Shown: positions 35,402-48,632, counted from the first letter of the stretch. The stretch is 64,000 nt of DNA from Hydrangea macrophylla (GCA_033977485.1 CM066988.1:2239501-2303500); one strand, 5' to 3'. A program made the numbers and translations. Notes: generated from the letters alone by a model not told the origin.

Positions 35402-36701
35402 TGATGTTGCCATAATCAAGATATAAAAAGTATACTTTACTTTTCTAAGGATTTGTAATAGTGAAACCAAAGGTCGAACCCACAGAGATTGAAATACTAC
35501 AGCGCTTTAATTTTAAAACCTAAATCTAATTAATTAAGAAAAACAAATTTTGATTTGATTTTAATTAAACTAAGAACAATAAAAGTAAACCTAAATTATG
35601 AAAGCAATTAAAGTTGTTTTAAAGATATTTGAAAGGAACCTAGGATTGCAAATCCACCACTAGCTTCATAATGGGAATATTTATGAATTACTTTAGCCTA
35701 TTAAGTAGGATGATAATGGGGAATTGTAGCTACAAGCCCAATTCCTCCGTCAAGAAAATAACTATGGTTCAAGCACCAACATAATCCATCTTCGGTTAGC
35801 ACGAATTAAACTAGGGTTGTGGTATAATCCATCTAATCTAGGCATGGACTATTCGGATACTTGATAGCATAATTCAATTTAAGCACCATTACATGTAAAA
35901 AATATAAACAAGCACATCAAGCATAGATCATTGAGCACAATACAGTCAAAATAGATCTAAGACAAGAATAAACTTTGAAAGTAATGGTTTAATCAATTAG
36001 AAGTACGATTTATTTATAAAAATCCTCGGAACATGTAATCACCATCCATACATAATAAAACTAAAATAAAAACATAAATAAAACCCTATTACTTGGCTAG
36101 GGTTTCATTGAAACCCTAGATCTAGAGTCTAGTTGTCCATAGAAGCAGTAGATGGCAAGTAGTTGATGGAGGAGGCCATGGGAATCCTTGATCTTTTTCT
36201 TCTTCTCCTTGCTTTTCTCCCTTCAATGGATGAAATTATGGTTATATATTGTGTGTATAATAATTGGCAGCCCTTTAATTGAAGTAAAATAGGGTATATA
36301 TAGATTTTAGGCAAGATTTGGAAGCTTTCCTAACCCGAATTGCACTAAAACTACTATATTTTGCAATCCAGACGTAATTAGGCAGTTTCTTTCGCGTAGG
36401 AATCATCAGTAGAGTGAAATACGCAACTTCCATTTTTGCATAGGTTGAGTGCGTGAGCCGCACGAGCGCGATATTGGGACCTCGCGCGCGCGGATCACAC
36501 AAGCGATTTTTGGATTTTCGCGCGATGTGGATTTTCTTGCTTCTTTTCCTTATTTTTCACCCCCTTTAACTTGGTTTACTTGATTTCTTCCAAATCCTAT
36601 CAGAAAATAGAAAACGAAGTAAAAATATACAAAAACTGGATAAAAAGGTACTAACAAACGTAAATTGAGGCGTATAAATAGGATTTGTTCTCTCCCGATC
36701 A
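35402..36701 (-). repeat. Athila 5' LTR (1300 bp)
   Basis: Nearly identical to 28325-29642. The main length difference is the loss of about 18 bp inside the CG-rich cluster (36446-36530 here against 29367-29462). The TATA box lies at about 36292-36304 on the minus strand. Confidence 0.92.
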
Positions 36702-37890
36702 GACATTATCTTAGGGATGGATTGGCTTATAAAGTACGATGCCAACTTAGATTGCCCTACCAGGACGATTGTATTTCCAATACTAGGGTGACCGATGATC
36801 AGATTTCAGTATAAACCGACGAGTGATATGTTCTTGACAAGTTGTTTAGTTGCAATCGGGAGTACGAGTACTGAACTCATGATGGATCAGATTTCTACCG
36901 TACAAGACTTTCAGGATATATTCTAGGATATTAAAAGACATCCACTGAAGAGAGAAATAGACTTTTGTATAGAACTAGTACCTGGCACATTGCCGATATC
37001 TAAGACTCCATGTCGGATGGCGCCAACGGGGATGTTTGAATTGAAGAAGCAAGTTTAGGAATTTAAAGATTTGGGATTTGTTCGGCCACGTACGTCACCT
37101 TATGGAGCACCGGTTCTATTTGTGCAGAAGGACGGAAAACTTCGACTTTGCATAGACTACACAGAGTTGAACAAGGTTACGATCAAGGACTGATATCCTC
37201 TACATCGGATAGATGGTCTATTCAACTAGTTGCAAGGATCTTTTCAAAGATTGATCTACATTAAAGATATCATCAACTATTGGTTCGACCAGGGGATGTG
37301 ACGAAGATTGCATTCAGGACGAGGTATGGGCATTATGAGTTTCCAATTATGCCTTTTGGGTTAACAAATGCGCCAGTAGTATTCATGGACTTGATGAATA
37401 GAGTATTTAGACCATATCTGGATCAATTCATTATAATGTTCATTAATGACATTTTGATCTACTCATAGATAGAGGAAGATCACAAGGAGCACTTATAGAT
37501 TACTTTACAAACACTTTGAGATTGTAAGTTGTATGCAAAATTTTGTAAGTGTGAATTTGGCTACAAGAGGTTAAATTCTTGGGATATATTTTATCTCAGG
37601 ACGGTATCTCTGCGGACTCATCTAAGATTGATGTAGTCTTAAGCTGGAACAGACCGACCAATGCAATAGAGGTCAGAAGTTTTCTTGGTCTAGCAGATAT
37701 TATCAAAGATTCGTAGAAGGGTTTTCCAAGATTAGGACCTTTGACGAATTTAACGAGAAAGCAGATGAAGTGTGAATGGACAGTCAATCATGAAGATGTA
37801 TTTAAGTGTTAAAGGAAAGATTGACTTCTACACTGGTATTAGCAATACCTAAGAGTGGAGCTCGATACATAATCTACAATGATGCATCGC
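36702..37890 (+). pseudogene. Element A protease end and reverse transcriptase, broken
   Basis: Continues from 28319 with DIILGMDWLIKYDANLDC, the protease C-terminus. RT blocks follow: [64 protein letters not shown] and the catalytic box FINDILIYS. The first catalytic Asp of that box is Asn. Stops and frameshifts occur throughout, for example near 37052, 37190 and 37468. The sequence enters RNase H (YIIYNDASH) and is cut by the solo LTR at 37896. Confidence 0.88.
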
Positions 37891-37895
37891 ACTAA

Positions 37896-40097
37896 TGTCA
37901 CACCCGTCCTGGGAAAATCATATTGTTATAAATTGCATAAGTAAATTTATGGAATTGTTATTGTTGGTTAATAATTGAGGTGGAGTTGACATGAGTCAAC
38001 ACTGAGGTGTTAATTGAGGACACGGTAATCCGAGAATCACGAGGCTTTGATTTGACTACATGATATTTATATGATTTAAATGTTATTTGATTTTTATTTG
38101 GTATATATGAATAGTGATATCACCTGTGTACCTAATTTCTGATAGTTTTAATCCTATTTAACATCAGTTTGATGGTTTTGACGATAACCAATAGGATACG
38201 TTGCATAAAAGGTAGGTTATCTAGAAATTCCATGAAGCTAGTTTTTGGAATGTAATTATAGCGACAAACGAAACTTAGTCAGAAACTTTTGTAAATTTTA
38301 GTTTTCACTCGTGGAGTAATGAATTAGACGTGTAAGACATTTCGAGGGATAATTAGGAGTTCTGAAAACTCGTGGGGAAGTAAATGTAATTTTTGAGATA
38401 TGTCCATATATAGCAAGCCCAAGATATTTTCATTTCAAGTTTTTCTCAAAACCTAAAATCAAGAGGGGGATTATTGCTTAGAGCTTTAAGGCGCAAATCG
38501 ATGGACTTTTGCCCGTTTATTTTCTCTCAATTTCATATTTGAACTCCTCAAGGTAAGGGCTTCATTTTGATTATTGTTAGGCACTGTTTGGCTTAGTTTT
38601 CATAAAATCCTAATGATGGAATTTTGGGGGAAAACGTGTGTAAACTCATAAGAATTGCTTGAGATCAGAGATCTGACGTTTGATCGGGCCTCTAGTTAGT
38701 CCTTCAAAGTTATAGGACGTTTGCACAAGGTATGAATTCTAAGCCTATGAATTATAGAAAATTACATATTTTAGATATCTGATGTGATATTTTGATCTAG
38801 GAAAAATTCATGTATTAATTAGGCCCGTTATTTATGCACATGAAAATGCGATAAAAATATGTATAATTATTTATGTGAGCATGTTATATGTCTACTTGGG
38901 TCAAAGGGAGGTTTGGTACAATTCCATCCGGGGGTAAGCTCCTCGATGTTTGAGGATTGTGACATTGATAGTGGTTGTGTCTGGTATGGAAGAAGGCCCA
39001 ACCAGGACACAATACCTGGTATGGAGGAAGTCCCAACCAGTGTACAAGGTGCGTGGAAAAAGAAGGTCTTCCACAACATCAGTTTCATTTACCGGATGGA
39101 AACGTTCCACTCTCCCTAGAGAATATTTTGATGTGTTTTGATGTTTTACAACATGAATTGTCATATAAGTATATGTTAAGAATTGTACACTCAGCATACA
39201 GTTGAGCAGTGGAGATTTACTCTATTGCAGGTAAAAGGAAGAAAGGCAAAAAGAATCGAGAAGAGTGAGGCCGATGGGAATGCCGAGGATCCTCTTGCAT
39301 ATGTTTTGCTTTCCTTTTCAATCATTGTAATAGTGAGCTTTTCGAGTAGTTAGAACCAGTATTGGACTTAGAAGTTTTGGAATGGTTTTTTACTGTTGTA
39401 ATAGGTATTATAATTTCTTTTGGTTAAGCTGTAACGAATCCGAACTTGTGGATTCGTGTTTTGTATGTTTTACTTATCGAATCCAGATTTTGGGAAGGAT
39501 GGAATAGTATTTCTATATTTTGATCCAAATAAGCCTTAACTTAATTCATTTCCATTTTCATTTCATGGATTAAAAAGAATGTTATGTGTTCTTGTATCCT
39601 TAGCATATTTGAAAAGTTTGGAATCATGCAAGTATGGTTCAAGAATTGTTAAGGTGTAAAAGTTGGGTGACTTCTAGGCAAGAGTTCTACTAGGGGGCTC
39701 ATTCGACTGGTCGAAGGGGTCAGTTCGACCGGTCGAAGTACCTTCTACCTTAAAGGAGTCCTACCTAAGGGTCATTTCGATCGGTCCTCCAACCGATCGA
39801 AATGACCCTTGCATGAAACATTTTTCAACCATTTTCGAAAATTATTTAAATGTTTTGATTGGTTCTTAGGGTACCTTTGGGACCCCTTTTAACATAAATT
39901 TATCTGGTTCGAAACATAGTTATGTTTTCAATTTCATACGAATTTTACAACTCGAAAGACGTCATTTCCAAAAGTTTTAAATACTCGGGGTTGTTTTAAA
40001 TGTTCTTTTTTGCTGCTATAATCTTCTAATGACTTGGTTGAGCCTTGGTGGCATGCCACGTGTCCTATCTCCATGCATAGTGGGATGGGTCATGACA
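37896..40097 (+). mobile_element. Solo LTR C', chromovirus type (2202 bp)
   Basis: Ends TGTCACACCC...CATGACA are flanked by ACTAA (37891-37895) and ATCAA (40098-40102). The uninterrupted RNase H would read ACCAA, so each target copy has one transition. No internal region or second LTR is present. It resembles the LTR of element C around its TATA box (about 38404) and the following donor-like AAGGTAAGG (38551). An acceptor-like TATTGCAG ends at 39240. A 14-bp perfect palindrome TTCGACCGGTCGAA lies at 39724-39737. Short repeats of GGTATGGA(A/G)GAAG..CCCAACCAG lie at about 38976-39045. Confidence 0.88.
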
Positions 40098-42024
40098 ATC
40101 AAGGACATGGTTGTGTACTGATGCAAGACAGGAATGTTATCGCGTACGGATCTAGACAGTTGAAGGTATACAAGAAGAATTATCCTACACATGACCTGGA
40201 GTTAGCAACGATAGTGTTTGCATTGATGCTTTGAAGACACTATCTCTAAGGAGAGAAGTTTGATCTGTTTTCTGATCATAAGAGCTTGAAGTATTTGTTC
40301 CCTCAAAAGGAATTGAACATGCGACAACAGAGATTGATGGAGTTGCTTAATGACTATAAATTTTCATTGTAGTACCATCCGAGTAAAGCGAATGCCGTAG
40401 AGGATGCTTTGAGTCATTGACCTCGACTGGTAATCAGTGTATTACTAATACGAGAATGGAGACCATTAGAGGTTTTAGCTGAGTTCGACCTACAACCAGT
40501 GGAGTTGGCCGAAGGACAACATCTTGGATGTCTTATAGTACAACCAACTTTGATCAGCTGTATCATAGAAGCTCAACAGGCAACGGAAGATTTGATGTTA
40601 TGGTTCGTTAAGATGTCAGCAAAGGAACCAGAGGTATAGAGTGTTGGTGTAGACAGAGCCTTGCGATGTCAAGGTAGACTCTGTGTACTTGATGAAGATA
40701 ATCTCCGAAAAGAAATATTGGACAAAGCACACAAATCACGAATGACAGTTCATCCTAGAGGTATGAAGATGTACAAGGATTTAAAGAAGAATTTATGGTG
40801 GGAAGGAATAAAGCAAAAAGTAGCTGAGTATGTATCTCAGTGTCTTACTTGTAAGCAAGCGAAGGCAGAACATCAGAAACCACCTGGATTACCGCAACTG
40901 TTACCGATTCCCCAATAGAAATGAGAACATGTAGCCATGGATTTAGTGGTAGGTTTTTCGAAGTCTCAGTAGAACCACGATACCATTTGGGTAATCATGG
41001 ATTAACTTATGAACATTGCACATTTTATCGCCTACAACATTATGTATCCAGTAGAATGATTGAGCCGGATGTATCTATAGCAAGTGGTATGACTACACGG
41101 AGTACCTATTTCTATCGTGTTAAATCAAGATTCGCGCTTTACCGTAGAGTTTTGGATGAGTCTCTAAACAGCAATAGGAACAACACTAAACTTGAGTTCA
41201 GCCTTTCATCCACAGACTGGCAGACAGACTGAACGAGTCAATCAAGTGATGGAAGATATGCTACGCGCTTGTGTTATTGATTTTGAGAGTTCATGGGAGA
41301 TGCACTTGTCGTTGATCGAGTTTGCCTACATCAATAGCTACCATATGAGTATAGGGATGGCAATGTTTGAAGCTTTATATAGTAGACCTTGCCGATCGCC
41401 ACTATGTTGGGCCGAAGTTGAAGATGCTCAACTTCTTGGTTCAAAGATGGTACGAGAAAGCAGCAAGAAGATTCAAGTTGTACGTGAGATGATGAAGACA
41501 GCTCAGACCTGACACAAGAGTTATGTTGACAAGCGATGCAAAGAATTAGAGTTCACAATTAGAAGTCACGTGCTGCTCAAGGTTTCACCTATTCGAGGCA
41601 TCGTCAGATTTTGTTAGAAGATAGGCAAGCTATCAACATGACTCATTAGACCGTTCAAAATTCTAGAATGTGTTGGAAAAGGTTGCTTATCGACTCGCAT
41701 TGCTGCCTAAGATGTCAGGAGTGCACAATGTGTTCCACATTAGTATACTGAGGAAGTGTGCCCATAATCCAGCGCACGAGATCAACTTCGAAGACATTGA
41801 AGTCAACGACAACATTACGTATAACGAGGACTAGTGCGGATTCTAGATCGAGGGATCAAGAAACTAAGGAATAAGGAGATTCCGTTGGTGAAGGTTTAGT
41901 GGAAGCAGCATAATGAAGGAGAAGCTTCGTGGGAGCTGGAGTCAGAGATGAGAGAGAAGTTTCCTTTTTTGTTTTAACTCTACTATTTTTGATTTCGAGG
42001 ACGAAATCAATAAGTGGTGGATGA
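40098..42024 (+). pseudogene. Element A RNase H and integrase, broken
   Basis: RNase H resumes with [19 protein letters not shown] and [11 protein letters not shown]. The integrase zinc-binding domain (40661-40918) keeps H-x-H spacing in HKSRMTVH and CLTC. The catalytic core is fragmentary from about 40930 to 41510, with AFHPQTGRQTERVNQVMEDM and LIEFAYINSYHMSIGMA. The C-terminus (41750-41960) has VFHISILRKC-like and EIPLVKV words, then the GAGGACGAAATC tail before the LTR. Stops and frameshifts occur in each part. Confidence 0.88.
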
Positions 42025-43577
42025 TGTAATACCCGATATGTTTGGATTGTATAAAAATGAATGAGATTTTTGTATACTTTCCTTGATCATACTTGAAATT
42101 TTACCTTCAATCGATCGAAGTCATTTCAAGTGATCGAAACCCTGTCGACATGAATTTATTACGTGTTCCCTTTTTCAATTGATCGAATCAGTCTCAATCT
42201 ATTGAACCTGACCAATCTTCTCAAGCAATCGAAGTTGCTTCGATCGATTGAAAATGTCAGAAAATCTTATCTCAATTTATGCTCTGGAATGCCACCTACC
42301 CTTTCCCATTCCCTATATATAGTTGTATGTTCATGTGTGTGGGGGTTTCGAAACCCAGAGAATTTAGAGAGAGAGTGTGTGTTGTGTTATATATATATAT
42401 ACACACATCCATATATATATATATACATATACACACACATATATCTTTATATATACACTCTGTGAAAGAAAAAGACACATACTACAAGAAGAAGATTGGA
42501 AGAAGGAGAAGTAGAAAAGAAAGACAAACAGAGGCTGCGATAGAGGAGAGAGAGAGAGAGAGAGACCACTTTGGATGAGCTCGAAGCTTGATGCTTTGAC
42601 AAATGTACCTTAACAACATTTTGGTGAGTTCTAAACTCACTCGGTATCATTAATATGATGTTTTACAAGTTTTAAATGTAACTAAGTAGACTCGAACACG
42701 CCCTAACACCTCTGGATGTTCACTGCCTAGAACTGCTAGAGAAGAAGACTCTCGAGCGATTGAACTGGGTTCAATCGATCGAACTTTCAATCGATCAAAT
42801 GGACTTCGATCGCTTGAACTTTATTTTTCCCAATCAATTGAAATGATTTCAATTGATTGAACTTTCCAGAACATGGTTTGTTTAGTTTATTTATTAAATA
42901 TAGGGTTCGAGTGCTCGATTCTCGATTCAGACTTTCATTATGCAACTAAGGGGATAATCAGGGATAATGTAATACTAAAGAAGTATGATTGAGAATAATG
43001 GATTAAAGCTACGACATTTGATGTCATTCTTATATGAGATCGATATATGTTCATTTCAATCAGAGTAGTTAGGCCATAATGGGAAGTCATGTATCAATGT
43101 TAGTACAGAGCAAAAGTAGGTTTGATAAGTTTTGGGAATGATACGTGGGGCAGGACTAAGTATTCCTGAGATAGCCAGATGATTCATGTTATATCCTTAA
43201 TGAGCGATGGATGGATTATATCCTTAACGCGTAGTGGATGGGGGATCACTGGTAGACATCAATGAGTCGTGGCAATAGATTTAGTATGTTGTTGTTCAAA
43301 GTGTTGTATCCTTAACATGCAGTAGACAGTGATATGTCCTTAACGAGCAGGGGATAGATTGACGTGGTGTCCATGACATGCGGTGGATGGTTATATCCTT
43401 AATGAGCGGTGGACAGAATGATGGAATGTCGATATATGTTAAACGATTGATTCTGTTCCTTCCAGTATTTCAAATCAGAGTATATTGGTTGTTGACCATG
43501 AATCATCAGACGATTAAGGGTTGGTTACGATGTGTTTGAATAAAAAGAAGACCTTACTTAGTAGAACTATATTTTAT
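42025..43577 (+). repeat. Element A 3' LTR, first part
   Basis: Starts TGTAATACCC after the integrase tail. Palindromic words include TTCAATCGATCGAA (42106-42119) and TTCGATCGATTGAA (42239-42252). A TATA box lies at about 42313-42321, and a donor-like TTGGTGAGTT has its GT at 42624. A second palindromic cluster is at 42750-42865. Six units of a TCCTTAAYGAGCGGTGGA-like word lie at about 43192-43415. A (GA)n run is at 42547-42566. Element C interrupts it at 43578, and the rest is at 53850-54383. Confidence 0.9.
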
Positions 43578-46500
43578 TGTCACAGCCCGGTCCCACAATA
43601 GCAAAACCAAAGCCCGTGGCACGCCATTGAGGGTCGCCCAAAATATAAGTAAACAGCAGCAAAATAAACAACAGTAGAAACCCATATTTTCAGACCATTA
43701 AAAGTTTTACCCATTGAAAATAATTAAAGAAACACTTCTTTTGAAAACAGGGATCCAGTCGACTGATCAGAGGTCCGGTCGACTGGAAATGCAAACTAAG
43801 GAGAGCTGAAACCCTCAGTAGCCTCTCCAGTTGACTGCTCCCAAAGTCCAGTCGACTGGGGTAAAAAATTATCAATCGACTGGTATCCAGTCGACTGAAA
43901 TCCAGTCCAACCAAAATATCTTAATCTGAAACACAATCCAGTCAACTGTGTCGGGGGACCCGGTCGACTATTTTTCATAAAATGATAAAATGATGCAGTG
44001 AACTTCTGAAAAGAGGCTCCTATCGACTATTTTCATAAACCAGTCGACTGGTTTTATGCAGCAGCACATTTTGTAGAGTTTTCTGTGTTAAAAGTTTTTT
44101 TTAATTCAATTACAAACCAACACACACTCCAAACTCAATTCCAAAGTAATCCTAACTGAACCATCACATTACCATAACATAATTACAAGAGATTACTATC
44201 TAGTACAACATCAAGAATCCATTCTACGATTCTAAGTTAAGCATAGTTAAAAGTCATGAAATCCTTATTACAACATTCTATTACAAAACTATGAAATAGG
44301 CATGATAAGTTGCCTTCCAAGAGAACTCTCGATCCCCCGTGATCACTTTTTCGATTCCTCGCATGCATTTACACCTGAAATGGTTATTTGGACAACCACA
44401 CATATTCGATTTGTTTAAGCTAACACTTAGTGAATAAAACAACGATGCACGTGAATGATAAACATGTTGGGTTTGTGCCCTTAAACCATTACTTTATGTA
44501 TGGGACATTGACATTTTAATATATGGATATCAGTTTTACATTTCATTATGTATGTTTTCTTCTTGAGATGATTGTTTAATCCTTAAGTATCGTAGTAAGT
44601 AATTTGTGTATGTATGAGATACATACAAGTGAGATACGAATTACTATTCTTTGATACTTATAATTTGTCGCAATGGATGATGGGACTGGATATCTCATCA
44701 GGTTTACATTATAGCGTGATTAACTACCACGGGATGGAGTGATGAATCTCAATCACTAGAGTATAACTCTTAGTTAATATGCTAGTGTTTATAGCGTATT
44801 GACGAACCTAAGTTTTCCTATTGACACTCAAGAATGTCAATAGTCGATAGGAACTCATAACTTGTATAAGGTACATGTTCTTAATCTTGAGACGATTGTG
44901 AACACAGACTATGGATATGGCTGCTTTAACTTACCAATCAGTGAGGTCTTAAAGATCAACACCTGGGTATCTTGAGTATGTCATGTTCATAGGGCTATGA
45001 ACATATATTGTCAAGATAGAATCTACCCTATGATAAAGAGTAAGCATTCCCTTGAGAATGTCACCAAGTTGATTACTGAGAACTGCAGTTTTGTTGATAA
45101 GCAATTATCAACATGTTTGGTAATCGTAAGAGGTGAATGGGACTCAAGGAATACAAAAAGTAATCATTATTCAGGTTGACAGTAACAGTTATCCGACTAC
45201 CTGAATATGATTACGAATGCTGATGGTAGAGGAACATTAGTACACCATACAAGTCTAGATATCGCTTCGGATATGCTCTTTTGCGTTGGAGTTTAGTTAT
45301 CGTTTTATAGTGGAGTATACGTTAACTGATTAGTTAGTTGATCAGCTGATCAAAGAGTTTGGTCATGGGGATTGATAACTAATCGGAGCCAATAATAAGG
45401 AACCTAGGAGATCCCACTCTTAGCTCCAAAGAATGTGAGAAGACAAGAGAGAAGGAGACCAATGGATTGGAAGTAATCTAATCGATTGGCATGGCAATCG
45501 ATCGATTGGGATGGCAATCGAATTGCCATTTATGGCAATCGATTGGACCCAAGGTCGGTGGAAATACTTATAAATAGGAGACCTATGTACAAAATTATTT
45601 TTTACTCGTCGTTTTTGAAGCCCTAGGTTTCCAGAATCAGTTTTATAGCATTCCCTTTGCCTTTTCTCTCTCTAGTTGAACTCCCACAAGTTCTAGTCTT
45701 CGAACGTGCATCCAACGGAGACATAAGAGTGAAGACAATCTAGAGGAAGCTGCTAGATATTCAGAGAAGGAAAACCAATTGAAGTTTTGAAGCATTCAGA
45801 ATTGGGTTCAAGACATTTAAGGTAAGTCTTCTTTTCTACACGTAACTAGATTCACATGAGTAGTATATTCTGCTCGCATAAAGTTTTTGAAACTTACTTT
45901 TCCGCTGCATAAATCAGATTTTATAATCTATTTCCTGCAAAACATGCTCGCATTCACATCTCAACATTTCATACTAGTCTCCGGAGTCTCATGTGTATGT
46001 TCCATACTCCTAATCCGCGACTCCTCGCCAATAAGTCCACACGAAAAGGTAAGACCCACGTTTCTTTTCTTCAAACGTGCGATCTTATGCCTATAACGGC
46101 TCCACAACGATGACTTGATACACGCACTCCTTTAACCCAAATAGCAACTAAACATGCTCAAATACATTTCACCATGCTATCGACATAATCAAAATATTTC
46201 ACCGTACAATTGGGCCTACTTATTAATATAGATTCCCAATACGAACTAAACAATATATATCTATAATCTAACACATGCTTTTCATACAAAATATGAATAT
46301 ATGTCAAGAAATCATTCCAAAACTCATAGTTAAATCACTTACCTCCGAATAACGCTCTAAAAATTCGATCCAAAGAAAACTCAAGCACAAAGATCGTGTA
46401 GAAGTTCGTCTAGTACAATTTCTATTGATCAAAAATCCAATTATCAACTTTCTATGAAAATTCTAGAAAATAAGTTTTCGAAAAACTTATCCAAACAAGA

Positions 46501-47208
46501 CCTAGTATATATCAAAATGACGGCCTTACCTCGGGGAGTTTGAATATGAATTTTAGGAGAAAACAAACGGACGAACGGTCGTTGTTTGGCGTCGAGAAGT
46601 CCGAAGCTTCAAAATCTCCCTTTGGCCTCTTTCTTAATTTATATTAGAAAAGTTTTGTAATGAAAATAACTTGCCACTTTCTATATATAGGCACAACTCT
46701 CAAAATTATATTTACCTCCCCACGAGTTCTCAAAACTTCTAATTATCTTCCGAAACTTCTTACATGCCTAATTTCTATCTTCACAAGTGAAAACTAACAA
46801 TTATAAAATTTTCCATCTAAGCTCTGTTTGGTTGCTAAAAAGCAGTCTCACATGATTTTACGAAAATGCTAATTAGCCTACCAATTATGTAGCGTGTTAA
46901 TTCGTCCTCACAAGGATACTAAAATTAACACCAGAAACATATTCTAAATCAAAAAATAATTCAGATAGTGAAATACACAGGTAAACATTTATTTTCAGAT
47001 AAACATTTAAGGTATTCCACAATGACCGTCTCAATCTCGGAGAGACGTTACAACATCAAAACACTCATTCAACACAGTCTCAATGGGTTCTCTTACAAAT
47101 TGACTCGTGAGTCACAACTCACTCAAACATATACCAACATGCACAAAACATCACATTATCATGCATGACAATGTAATGAAATACAATAACACAATTACGG
47201 GTGTTTTA
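43578..47208 (-). repeat. Element C 3' LTR, with Copia insertion and a 272-bp extra segment
   Basis: Matches 52036-53849 on both sides of the insertion at 44465-45944. It also carries about 272 bp (43903-44174) absent from the other LTR. CCAGTCGACTGG words occur at 43848-43859 and 44040-44051, with several variants from 43748 to 44051. On the minus strand the TATA box is at about 46681-46690, a donor-like GAGGTAAGG has its GT at 46529, and an acceptor-like TTTCAG ends at 44375. The inner edge is followed by CTATCCCCCTTAAAAG, the minus-strand polypurine tract. Confidence 0.88.
44465..45939 (+). mobile_element. Copia solo LTR (1475 bp)
   Basis: Ends TGTTGGGTTTGTGCCC...TTTCCTGCA are flanked by the perfect 5-bp duplication AAACA (44460-44464 and 45940-45944). 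The equivalent site in the other C LTR (near 52650) lacks it. The start and the TTTTCCGCTGCAT word near the end are typical of Copia LTRs. The TATA box is at about 45567-45577. The palindrome CAATCGATCGATTG (45495-45508) and variants lie just upstream, and a donor-like AAGGTAAGT is at 45821. There is no internal region. Confidence 0.9.
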
Positions 47209-48632
47209 ATTCTATCCCCCTTAAAAGAATTTTGTCCCCAAACTTGTACCTCATGTATCGAAAAGGTGCAGATATTGAGTACGCATCTCATCTTTAATTT
47301 CCTATGCCATATCTTCCATCGTTTGGCTACGCCATAACACTTTTACCTTCGATGTCACTTTGTTTCGTAAGACTTGATCCTTCCGATCCAATATCTCTAA
47401 CGGATACGTAACATACGTCAAATCACCCTGAATTTCATTTGGCGTCGGAGTAATCACTTGATCTCTGTCTTCTGCCAAATGTTTATGTATCAATGATGCA
47501 TGAAACACATTATGAACTGAAAATACTGACTTGGAAAATTCAATCGATACGCTATAGATCCAACTCTCCCAATGATCTCAAAAGGTCCTACATACCTTAT
47601 ATTGAGTTTCCCGTACCTTCCAAATCTAGTAATCCCCTTTAAAGGTGACACCTTCAAGTAAACCAAATCTTCCACATCAAATTCCAATGGTCATCTACAC
47701 TTGTCGGCATAACTCTTATACCTACTTTGACCTATCAGTAACCATTGTCGAATTACCTTAATCTTATCTATCGTCTCTTGCACATTTTTCAGTCCTTTAA
47801 TCTTTCTTTCTCCAACTTCAGTCCAACTAATTGGTGAATGACATACACGGCCATACAACGCTTCATAAGGAGCCATGCCAATACTCGACTGAAAATTGTT
47901 GTTATATGAAAACTCAATCAATGGCAAGTGGTCTTCCCAATCATCCTGAAAATCAAGTACACATAAATGAAGCATGTCTTCCAAAATCTGGATTACTCTT
48001 TCCGATTGACCATCAGTCTGAGGATGAAAAGCAGTGCTGAAATATAATTTGGTACCCATTACTTCTTGCAAGACCCCCCAAAACTTCAATGTAAAACTAC
48101 TATCTATATCTGAAACAATAGAAACTGGAATACCATGTATTCTCACAATCTCGCGGATATGTAATTTAGCTAAAGACTTCGGCTTAGTTGTTCGAAGAGG
48201 TAGGAAGTGCGACGATTTCGTCAAACGGTCAAAATTAATAGTATTTGATTTCTTAGACCTCAAAAATTCACTAACAAAGTCCATTATATTGTGTTTCCAT
48301 TTCTATTCACCTATCGATAACGGTTGTAACAATCTCAAAGGTACTTTGCATTCGGCCTTCACTTGTTGACAACTCGTACATCATAAAATGTAGTGTACTA
48401 TTTCTTTCTTCATTCTCGGCCACCAATAAACATATCTCAAGTCTTTATCCATCTTGGCGCTTCTCGAATGAATGGTGTACTTCATATTGTGTGCTTCCTC
48501 CAGGATATTCCATTTTAATTCTTTTTCGTTAGGCACACAGATTCTACCCCTCAATCTCAAAACTTTGTTTTCAAAATTAAATCCCGGTTGCTTGCCCATC
48601 GAAATTTCATCATAAAACTTCTTCAAAGCCAC
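47209..48632 (-). pseudogene. Element C integrase, broken
   Basis: The zinc-binding domain (48632-48381) has FYDEISMGKQPG and a histidine pair in HNMKYTIHSR. The catalytic core (48284-47691) has NFDRLTKSSHFLPLRT, SDIDSSFTLKFW, AFHPQTDGQSERVIQILEDM and EFSYNNNFQSSIGMAPYEALYG, so the D, D and E residues are present. The C-terminal part (47687-47490) has GPFEIIGRVG. A further frame (47508-47302) resembles the degenerate chromodomain end, with ILDRKDQVLRNK. The parts lie in different frames. Confidence 0.9.

Larger units (their letters stand above)
28325..36701 (-). mobile_element. Athila-lineage element with gag-pro only (8377 bp)
   Basis: Complete ends TGAT...GATCA are flanked by AACAT (28320-28324) and GACAT (36702-36706), a 5-bp target duplication with one transition. 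Two LTRs, a tRNA-Asp priming site and one long gag-pro frame are present. RT, RNase H and integrase are absent. It interrupts the protease of element A. Gag and protease resemble Athila, so it is a non-autonomous derivative that would need RT and integrase in trans. Confidence 0.92.
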
